From Blastocatellia bacterium (GTDB taxonomy: Bacteria > Acidobacteriota > Blastocatellia > UBA7656), in NCBI GenBank assembly GCA_035275065.1, contig DATENM010000072.1:1-38379 (forward strand): a stretch of DNA of 38,379 nucleotides. The letters are read 5' to 3'. A program made the position numbers and the translations under genes. The notes beneath the pieces are model-generated. The model saw only the letters and a list, made by a program, of their open reading frames with translations, did no database searches and was not told where the DNA came from. Below, one piece after another: positions 32,623 through 38,379 of the stretch; within the stretch, counting starts at the first letter, position 1, and every line of letters begins with the position of its first letter.

Positions 32623-33435
32623 TCAACGTGGGCGTTGCTTGGGATCGAGGCGCTCGCGCAGGCCGTCGCCGATGAAGTTGAAGGAGAGAACCGAGAGCGC
32701 GATCATCAGGCCGGGAAAGATGAACAGATGCGGCGCGGTGAACCAGAACTCGCGCGAGTCGTCAATCATCTTGCCCCACGACGGGATGGGCTCGGGCACG
32801 CCGAGGCCGAGAAAGCTCAAACCCGCTTCGGCCAGGATGGCGCCCGCCATGCCGAGCGATGCCTGCACGATCAACGGCTGAATCGAGTTGGGGAGAATGT
32901 GCTTCGTAAGGATTCTGAAATCGCTTGCGCCGAGGGCGCGAGCCGCCTGCACAAAATCATACTCGCGGACTTTCAAGACTTGAGCGCGCATCAGCCGCGC
33001 ATAGCCGACCCAGCCGATGACCGAGAGCGCGAGGATGAGATTCTTTAAACTCGGCCCCAGAAAGGCGACCATCGCGATGGCTAAGAGAATGCCGGGGAAT
33101 GACAGGAAGACGTTGAAGAGAAACCCGGAGACCAGGCGGTCTATCCAGCCGCCTTTGTAACCGGCGAACGAGCCGATGGCGACGCCGAAGAAAGCCGAGA
33201 TCGTCACCACCGATAGGCCGACCATCATCGACACGCGCGCCCCATAAATAACCCGCGTCATCATGTCGCGGCCCAACTGGTCGCGCCCCATCCAGTGCGC
33301 CGCGTCGGGCGCATCGAGCCGCGCGCCGAGGTCCTGGCTCTGCACGCGATTCCACGACGCCAGCAGCGGCGACAGCACTGCCAGCAGCACCATCACGCCG
33401 GCCACGGCGAATCCGAATTTCGTAACCCCAGTCAT
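32623..33435 (-). CDS. ABC transporter permease, DppC/OppC type
   Basis: This inner-membrane permease subunit belongs to a peptide/nickel-type ABC importer and is about 270 aa. It has an N-terminal OppC-type segment (GFAVAGVMVLLAVLSPLLA), the conserved HWMGRDQLGRDMMTRVIYGAR, and the EAA loop QAARALGASDFRILTKHILPN that contacts the ATPase. It ends with FNFIGDGLRERLDPKQ, typical of the family. The frame is open to 33486, but the first 17 codons are the heptamer repeat in translation (VTHHSSLAA), so ATG 33435 is preferred. The DppB-like partner gene is upstream, 80 nt away. ATPase genes are absent from the window. Confidence 0.93.
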   Translation of the reverse strand: MTGVTKFGFAVAGVMVLLAVLSPLLASWNRVQSQDLGARLDAPDAAHWMGRDQLGRDMMTRVIYGARVSMMVGLSVVTISAFFGVAIGSFAGYKGGWIDRLVSGFLFNVFLSFPGILLAIAMVAFLGPSLKNLILALSVIGWVGYARLMRAQVLKVREYDFVQAARALGASDFRILTKHILPNSIQPLIVQASLGMAGAILAEAGLSFLGLGVPEPIPSWGKMIDDSREFWFTAPHLFIFPGLMIALSVLSFNFIGDGLRERLDPKQRPR

Positions 33436-33448
33436 AAAATTAGCGGCG

Positions 33449-33520
33449 AGTGATGAGTGATGAGTGACGAGGAAGACAGCAGGCATCGGGCTTGTTACTC
33501 GTCACCTATCACTTGTCACT
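33449..33520. repeat. Inverted heptamer array, AGTGATG family, degenerate copy
   Basis: agtgatg, agtgatg, agtgacg at 33449-33469 face cgtcacc, tatcact, tgtcact at 33500-33520. It is the same heptamer as at 15004-15115. The array fills the DppB-DppC gap and overlaps both the DppB stop and the upstream end of the DppC open frame. Confidence 0.8.
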
Positions 33521-34445
33521 CAACTTTGATTCGCGGATCGAGGAAGCGATAGACGAGGTCGGTCGCGGAGTTGACCAGCACATAGGTCGCCGCGATGACC
33601 AGAATACAGCCCTGCGTCAGTTTGTAATCTCGCTCACTGATTGAATCTACGAGCAGGCTGCCGACGCCGGGCCACGAGAAGACGCGCTCGGTGATGATCG
33701 CGCCCGCAAGCAGGACGCCGAATTGCAGGCCGAGCACGGTGACTACGGGAATCAAGCCGTTCTTCAAAACGTGCTTGTAGATGACGCGCCGTTCGGGCAA
33801 CCCTTTGGCGCGCGCCGTGCGCACGTAATCCTCGCCAAGCTCTTCAAGCACGCTTGAACGGACGATGCGCGTCAGCACCGCCGAAAGCCCTGCGCCGAGC
33901 GTCACCGCCGGCAGGATCAAGTGCGCCAGCCCGCCTGCGCCCGACACCGGCGTCATGCCGAGCTGGACCGAGAAGACCAGCACCAGCAGCGGCCCAAGCG
34001 CAAAGCTCGGCAGCGAGATGCCGAGCAGGGCAACAAACGTCGACAGGCTGTCAATGGCAGAACCTTTGTGAGTCGCCGCAGTGACGCCGAGCGGAATCGA
34101 CAGCAGTGTGGCGATGATCATCGCGGCGATGGCTAATTTGATTGTTGCCGGGTAGCGCGCGGCGATGCGCTTGAGCACAGCCTCGTGAGTCACCGGGTTG
34201 CTGCCCCAGTCGCCGCGCACCAGGCCCTTCAAGTAATCGGTGTATTGCGTGAGCAGCGGCTTGTCCAGGCCAAGCTCGGCGCGCGCCGCCTGGTACTGCT
34301 CCTGCGTGGCGTTTTCGCCGACCAGCGTTAAGGCCGGGTCGCCGGGCACGATGTGGATGAGCAGGAAGACGAGCGTGACGACGGCCCATAGAACCGGGAT
34401 GATGAACAGCAGTCGCCGCGCGACAGCAAACGCGAATCCTCGCAT
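33516..34445 (-). CDS. ABC transporter permease, DppB/OppB type
   Basis: This 309-aa inner-membrane permease is the partner of the DppC-like protein. It shows the OppB-type N-terminus (RRLLFIIPVLWAVVTLVFLL, VPGDPALTLVG), about six transmembrane segments and the EAA loop RTARAKGLPERRVIYKHVLKN. The C-terminal VLVNSATDLVYRFLDPRIKVE is the standard end for DppB. With DppC it would form the channel for a peptide, nickel or related solute. The binding protein and the two ATPases are not adjacent. The gene is read away from the tRNA-Thr region. Confidence 0.95.
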   Translation of the reverse strand: MRGFAFAVARRLLFIIPVLWAVVTLVFLLIHIVPGDPALTLVGENATQEQYQAARAELGLDKPLLTQYTDYLKGLVRGDWGSNPVTHEAVLKRIAARYPATIKLAIAAMIIATLLSIPLGVTAATHKGSAIDSLSTFVALLGISLPSFALGPLLVLVFSVQLGMTPVSGAGGLAHLILPAVTLGAGLSAVLTRIVRSSVLEELGEDYVRTARAKGLPERRVIYKHVLKNGLIPVVTVLGLQFGVLLAGAIITERVFSWPGVGSLLVDSISERDYKLTQGCILVIAATYVLVNSATDLVYRFLDPRIKVE

Positions 34446-34514
34446 AGCGCGACCATCATAACAAACCGCTTACGCCCCCGCCATCGGGTGGTGATCGAAT
34501 GAACGACGCGATGC

Positions 34515-34544
34515 TTGCAAAATGAAAGCGCGATTGCGTAATAT
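34515..34544 (+). promoter_or_regulatory. Promoter of tRNA-Thr(TGT)
   Basis: TTGCAA (34515-34520), an 18-nt spacer and TAATAT (34539-34544), about 37 nt upstream of the tRNA. Both boxes deviate only slightly from consensus. Activity is inferred. Confidence 0.45.
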
Positions 34545-34581
34545 CAAACCCGAAGATGAAGAAGTTGTCTTGAAAAATTAA

Positions 34582-34656
34582 GCCGGCGTAACTCAGTGGT
34601 AGAGTGCCAGTCTTGTAAACTGGAAGCCGAGGGTCCGACTCCCTCCGCCGGCTCCA
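34582..34656 (+). tRNA. tRNA-Thr (TGT)
   Basis: A 75-nt cloverleaf: acceptor gccggcg / cgccggc, anticodon stem ccagt / actgg around cttgtaa (anticodon TGT), T stem gaggg / ccctc and encoded CCA. The T loop is tccgact, so position 55 is C instead of the nearly invariant T. It corresponds to E. coli thrU by anticodon and by its place before tRNA-Tyr, tRNA-Gly, tRNA-Thr and tuf. Confidence 0.93.
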
Positions 34657-34735
34657 CTTCCTTATTCTCGTTCGACGCTTCCCCTGCTTCTGTAACATTC
34701 CTTGCATATCTGAACTGAACCAAAGTGGAGGCGTT

Positions 34736-35269
34736 ATGCAGCGGGAAGTCCTTGAGCAACTAATCAAGGTTCATAAAAGCATCAACCGGATTGCACGAGC
34801 CGCAGGCGTATCGTGCGCAACAATTCGCCATTGGCTGAAGAAGCATGGCTTGAAAAGTAAGGGCACGTTGTACAACATCAAGCCGCGGAAACAAAGACCG
34901 CCATGCCGGAACTGCGGTGCGCCTGTTCGTCACCTGTACAATGTCTACTGCTCAATGCCATGTCAGTTCCAATTCAGGCGAAAGAAAAAAATCGAGAACA
35001 TTGACACGATTGGCAAAGTTGCGTTGAAAAGTTACCTGCTCGACACGCGCGGGCATCGTTGCGAAGTCTGCGGCATCACGGAGTGGATGGGGCGGGCGGC
35101 ACCGCTCGAACTCGATCACCGCGATGGCAATCCGTTGAACAATCAACTCGACAACGTGCGCCTGATCTGCCCGAACTGCCACGCGCAGACCGCGACCTAC
35201 AAAGGCAAGAACATGGGCAGCGGGCGTTACGCGCGCCGCGAGCGCTACGCCGCGGGCCGCAGTTATTGA
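34736..35269 (+). CDS. HNH endonuclease with N-terminal HTH and zinc-ribbon
   Basis: This 177-aa protein has three visible parts. Residues 1-40 are a helix-turn-helix (HKSINRIARAAGVSCATIRHWLKKHGL). Residues 57-76 have four Cys (CRNC ... CSMPC) that could bind zinc. Residues 105-156 form an HNH nuclease motif, CEVC (109, 112), LELDHRDGNPLNNQLDNVRLIC (Asp127, His128, Asn residues) and CPNC (145, 148). Such DNA-binding HNH proteins occur in phages and mobile elements. GGAGG precedes ATG 34736. It lies 79 nt after tRNA-Thr, inside the interrupted tRNA-tuf operon. GC content is near 50% in 34801-35040 but about 63% in 35041-35220, a mosaic look. Confidence 0.9.
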   Translation: MQREVLEQLIKVHKSINRIARAAGVSCATIRHWLKKHGLKSKGTLYNIKPRKQRPPCRNCGAPVRHLYNVYCSMPCQFQFRRKKKIENIDTIGKVALKSYLLDTRGHRCEVCGITEWMGRAAPLELDHRDGNPLNNQLDNVRLICPNCHAQTATYKGKNMGSGRYARRERYAAGRSY

Positions 35270-35507
35270 CCGAAACGGGCAATCACTTCACCGAATTTAC
35301 GACCTCCGCCGGCGGCGTCGCGTTTGGTATTGCAAACCGCAAACCTGGCCCGACCGGGCTATATTTACTTGCCTTTTTTCTCCGCCGTGGCAAGAATGGC
35401 GCTGGATTTTTTGCCGCGTTGTGCCTTTTCGTTAAGAGCAGCCCAGAAATTGGTCATTGTTCTTAAATCAACCTTTGAGTGTGGAATGTGTTTCGGGGGG
35501 AATAACT
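35270..35507. other. Intergenic region between the HNH and propeller genes
   Basis: No gene is seen. A short perfect hairpin gcccgaccgggc, followed by tatatttacttgccttttttc, could end the HNH transcript, and cttgcc...ggcaag forms a second weak stem. No confident promoter for the propeller gene was found. Confidence 0.3.
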
Positions 35508-37100
35508 ATGATGAACTTTAATCCTCACCGCCTCCTCCGCCCATTGGCGCTGATGTCGGCGCTGGTCTTCTTGATGGTCGGCATCCTTTCATCCTTCACC
35601 CTTGCGGTCAAAGCCGCGACCGGCGACCTTGATCCGACCTTCGGCACCGGTGGAAAAATAGTAATCACTGCCCCGCAAGGCCCGAAGGCTTTGCGCGCCA
35701 TCGCGATTCAACGCGATGGCAAAGTCATCGTCGCGGGCTGGGGGGCCAACCCGCCGCCGCAAACCTTTACCGATGTCGCCTTGGCGCGCTACAACCCCGA
35801 TGGCAGCCTTGATCAGACGTTTGGTACAGGCGGCTATATCCTGAATCCCTTCTCCTACGACCCCGATGAAGTGTACGCCATCGGCATCCAGTCGAACGGC
35901 AAAATCGTCATCGGCGGGAAGACATCGAACAGCATGGGCAAGCCGTTTTGGCTTCTCGCCCGTTACACGGCTGATGGACATCTCGATACGACTTTCGGCC
36001 TAAACGGAATCATTAGAGGCCCCGACGACTCGGTCATCTATAACCTCGCCATCCTGCCCGATGATCGGATCGTTACGGTCGGATCCGCATACCAGTTTTC
36101 GTACCTGCCGAGCGGAACTTACCTGACCCGGTTTAACGCGGATGGGGGGCACGATAGCAGTTTCAATGGCAACGGCTATGTCTTAACCCCATACGGTCTT
36201 TTCGGCTACCCGGGTACTGCCCTGGCGGTTCAACCCGACGGCAAGATCATCATCGGCGGCGGGTCGTCATTCACCATGATGCGCTACAACACAGATGGTA
36301 GTGTGGACATGAACTTCGGCACAGGCGGCGTAGCCACCGCGTCTTTCGCGAAGCCTTATGCGGTGATCACCGCGCTGGGACTGCAAAGCGACGGGCGAAT
36401 CGTCGCTGCCGGCTATGCTGGCGACGTGAATGGCCCGTTCGACTTTGCGTTGACGCGGTTCAAATATAATGGCGCGGTCGATAAATCATTCAATGGCGGC
36501 AAGGTCACTACCGATTTTTCCGGCGAAGACGACGCGGCGCGCGCTCTGATCATCCAGCCCGATGGCCGGCCCGTCGCCGTCGGCTATGCCAGTCACCAGG
36601 GCAATTACGATTTCGCGCTGGCGCGCTACAACTGGGACGGCAGCCTCGATTCTACCTTCGGCAGCGGCGGCAAAGTGACCACAGATTTCGCCGGCGGCAA
36701 CGATCAAGCCTACGCCGCTGCTCTGCAAAGCGACGGCAAGATCATCGCCGCAGGCAATGCGAGCAACCCGTTCCTGAAAGGCGCGCTGGCGCGCTACAGC
36801 GGCGACGGCTTTGACCTGACCTTGCAGGACGAGGGCAACGGCAACATCCTGCAAATCAACTCGGCGACCGGCCAGTACGTTTTCAAGAACTGCGCCGGCA
36901 CAGTTCTGGGCGGCACCGGCACGGTCACGCGCCGCGGCGCAATCATCACCTTGCAGCACAACGGCGGCGACCGCAAAGTGCAGGCGACCGTAGACGCCAA
37001 CACGCACCGCGCAAACGCCACGATTAAAATCATCGGCGGCGGCCCGGCCTACACCATCATTGATCGAGACATCACCAACAACACGGGCACCTGTCCGTGA
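35508..37100 (+). CDS. Secreted delta-60 repeat beta-propeller protein
   Basis: This exported protein of about 530 aa has a signal peptide (LALMSALVFLMVGILSSFTLAVKA). Seven or more delta-60 repeats (beta-propeller DUF5122 type) follow, with the hallmark LARYNxDGSLDxTFGxGGxV: for example LARYNPDGSLDQTFGTGGY, MMRYNTDGSVDMNFGTGG, LARYNWDGSLDSTFGSGGKV. The C-terminal 100 aa (LQDEGNGNILQINSATGQYV ... TITLQH-like core) is a separate beta-rich module seen in other secreted acidobacterial proteins, from memory. Start ATG 35508 or 35511 follows a GGGGG tract at 35496-35500. A strong terminator follows at 37135-37163. Function unknown; probably surface binding or extracellular. It is one of two genes separating tRNA-Thr from tRNA-Tyr. 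Confidence 0.9.
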   Translation: MMNFNPHRLLRPLALMSALVFLMVGILSSFTLAVKAATGDLDPTFGTGGKIVITAPQGPKALRAIAIQRDGKVIVAGWGANPPPQTFTDVALARYNPDGSLDQTFGTGGYILNPFSYDPDEVYAIGIQSNGKIVIGGKTSNSMGKPFWLLARYTADGHLDTTFGLNGIIRGPDDSVIYNLAILPDDRIVTVGSAYQFSYLPSGTYLTRFNADGGHDSSFNGNGYVLTPYGLFGYPGTALAVQPDGKIIIGGGSSFTMMRYNTDGSVDMNFGTGGVATASFAKPYAVITALGLQSDGRIVAAGYAGDVNGPFDFALTRFKYNGAVDKSFNGGKVTTDFSGEDDAARALIIQPDGRPVAVGYASHQGNYDFALARYNWDGSLDSTFGSGGKVTTDFAGGNDQAYAAALQSDGKIIAAGNASNPFLKGALARYSGDGFDLTLQDEGNGNILQINSATGQYVFKNCAGTVLGGTGTVTRRGAIITLQHNGGDRKVQATVDANTHRANATIKIIGGGPAYTIIDRDITNNTGTCP

Positions 37101-37134
37101 TGCGCCAGCTCAGCTTGTACGAATGCTAATATGT

Positions 37135-37163
37135 AAAGCCCTGCTCTCGCCGCAGGGCTTTTT
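37135..37163 (+). terminator. Rho-independent terminator of the propeller gene
   Basis: A perfect 10-bp stem (aaagccctgc, 37135-37144; gcagggcttt, 37152-37161) with a 7-nt loop is followed by a run of T at 37159-37163. It lies 35 nt after the stop codon. This is the only classical intrinsic terminator that I could find in the window. Confidence 0.88.
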
Positions 37164-37511
37164 GATCTTAGAGAAGTCATGCAGGGCTCACGCCGATTCG
37201 CGCACCGAGGGCGGCTTGTCAGTGCGCGCCACAACGAATAAAATGAAGTTTATCGGGCCGGTTGCTGTCTCCTCGCGGTTTCGCTCAACGGTGTGGCGTC
37301 AGGCGCTCACGAACAGGGCGCGCACGATCTGCAAGCATCCAGGCAAGCCGAATTTGAAAGAAGCGCGGGATTCTTGCGCGAGAAATCGGCTTGCGTGAGC
37401 AGCCTAACTCGGCTAAAATGACCGTTTTCGTATAGTAGCTTTTCGCGCTAGGGGCTATCCCTTCACGCTTCTAATAAGTTGCTTGAGCGAAAGCGCGCAT
37501 TGAATTGGTGT
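37164..37511 (+). other. Non-coding region before the tRNA-Tyr-Gly-Thr-tuf operon
   Basis: About 350 nt with no convincing gene; the frame crossing it reads through the terminator and has no ribosome site. The promoter candidate for the tRNA-tuf operon is at 37391-37419. From there about 90 nt of leader lead to tRNA-Tyr. I see no copy of the tRNA-Thr(TGT) 3' end here that would mark an att site. Confidence 0.5.
37391..37419 (+). promoter_or_regulatory. Promoter of the tRNA-Tyr-Gly-Thr-tuf operon
   Basis: TTGCGT (37391-37396), a 17-nt spacer and TAAAAT (37414-37419). Both boxes are near consensus and the spacing is ideal. A second TATAGT lies at 37431-37436 without a clear -35 box. Confidence 0.5.
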
Positions 37512-37599
<88 letters not shown>

Positions 37600-37612
37600 T
37601 GAATTAGTTCAG

Positions 37613-37688
<76 letters not shown>

Positions 37689-37711
37689 TTGTGAATCGGA
37701 TATTCGCGCAG

Positions 37712-37783
<72 letters not shown>

Positions 37784-37851
37784 TCATCACAGGTCAGTTG
37801 GCATCGAGCCGGCAGCGGCGCAAATGCCCCCGGCTTTGACACAGGAGAGTT

Positions 37852-38379
37852 ATGGCAAAAGAGAAGTTTGATCGCAGCAAGCCGCACGTCAACGTCGGCA
37901 CCATCGGCCACATCGATCACGGCAAGACGACCTTGACCGCCGCCATCACCAAGGTCCTGGCCAAACATAATCCCAAGATCACCTTCCGCTCATTCGACTC
38001 CATCGATAACGCTCCGGAAGAGAAAGCCCGCGGTATCACAATCGCTACGGCCCACGTCGAATACGAGACCGCCAATCGCCACTACGCCCATGTGGATTGC
38101 CCGGGCCACGCCGACTACATCAAGAACATGATCACCGGCGCGGCGCAGATGGACGGCGCGATTTTAGTCGTCGCCGCCACCGACGGCCCCATGCCGCAGA
38201 CCCGCGAGCACATCCTTTTGGCGCGCCAGGTCGGGGTGCCTGCCATGGTCGTCTTTATGAACAAGGTGGACGCCGTGGACGACCCGGAGCTCTTAGACCT
38301 GGTGGAGTTGGAAGTCCGCGAGCTGCTGTCGAGCTATCAGTTCCCCGGCGACGAGATCCCGATTGTGCGGGGGTCGGCC
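37852..38379 (+). CDS. tuf: Elongation factor Tu, partial (N-terminal 176 codons)
   Basis: This GTPase delivers aminoacyl-tRNA to the ribosome. The frame runs open to the window end, so it is truncated by the window and not by mutation. G-domain motifs are complete: GHIDHGKT (19-26; most bacteria have GHVDHGKT), the switch I region DNAPEEKARGITIATAHVEY, DCPGHADY and MNKVDAVDD. GGAG lies 6-9 nt before ATG 37852. It is cotranscribed with tRNA-Tyr, tRNA-Gly and tRNA-Thr, as in the tufB operon of many bacteria. Confidence 0.97.
   Translation, partial: MAKEKFDRSKPHVNVGTIGHIDHGKTTLTAAITKVLAKHNPKITFRSFDSIDNAPEEKARGITIATAHVEYETANRHYAHVDCPGHADYIKNMITGAAQMDGAILVVAATDGPMPQTREHILLARQVGVPAMVVFMNKVDAVDDPELLDLVELEVRELLSSYQFPGDEIPIVRGSA

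Noticed and set aside
34456..34767. Minus-strand ORF of 103 codons over tRNA-Thr(TGT)
   Set aside because: Translation of the antisense tRNA (RRRESDPRLPVYKTGTLPLSYAG), with no ribosome site or homology.
37060..37398. 112-codon plus-strand frame after the propeller gene
   Set aside because: It overlaps the propeller gene end and reads through a strong intrinsic terminator, with no ribosome site.

Overview
This is GC-rich DNA from a diderm bacterium: lpxB (lipid A) and a BamD-type lipoprotein imply an outer membrane. The mix of genes points to Acidobacteriota, probably near class Blastocatellia. That mix is two CRTAC1/ASPIC-UnbV FG-GAP proteins paired with TPR proteins, a secreted delta-60 repeat protein, PASTA-rpe-bamD synteny, an OPT transporter and many dispersed palindromes. 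The taxon is inferred from gene content only. The window is mostly chromosomal housekeeping sequence with a few accessory patches.

Layout. 1-4782 (+): a periplasmic trehalase, a TPR protein and a CRTAC1-like protein in one tight operon, facing a paralogous CRTAC1-TPR pair on the minus strand (4887-8436). 8566-11060: fumC (-), then acyP, apt and tRNA-Arg(CCT) (+). 11092-13753: a secreted M28 peptidase, a DUF2383 four-helix protein behind a good sigma70-type promoter, and two small coiled-coil genes. 13869-18745 (-): a cell-envelope and sugar-phosphate block, PASTA protein, rpe, bamD, SDR epimerase, lpxB. 18886-20787 (-): a small membrane protein and an acyl-CoA ligase. 20909-23570 (-): MFS transporter, unknown protein, HNH protein, GNAT acetyltransferase, with ATGA start/stop overlaps between the last three. 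23695-27831 (-): mtnA, nagZ and a family-5 peptide-binding lipoprotein. 28023-30957: a small membrane-anchored protein converging on an OPT oligopeptide transporter, which has a long leader with its own promoter and a very extended Shine-Dalgarno site. 31510-34445: a 2-hydroxyacid dehydrogenase and a DppC/DppB permease pair. 34582-end: tRNA-Thr(TGT), an HTH-HNH gene, a secreted beta-propeller protein, then tRNA-Tyr, tRNA-Gly, tRNA-Thr(GGT) and the first 176 codons of tuf.

Two themes stand out. First, almost every operon boundary from 13.9 kb to 33.5 kb carries an inverted pair of 7-nt (sometimes 8- to 10-nt) tandem repeats. These form long hairpins, and in several places their sequence runs into the annotated reading frames of neighbouring genes. 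Second, the tRNA order Thr(UGU)-Tyr-Gly(UCC)-Thr(GGU)-tuf, known from the E. coli thrU-tyrU-glyT-thrT-tufB operon, is present but interrupted by about 2.85 kb holding an HNH gene and a secreted repeat protein. The tRNA-Thr(TGT) cut off from the rest has lost the near-invariant T55. I found no CRISPR array, prophage, insertion sequence or clearly recognisable new defence system. The strongest leads for something undescribed are the OPT leader, the repeat family and the ATGA-coupled HNH cassette.
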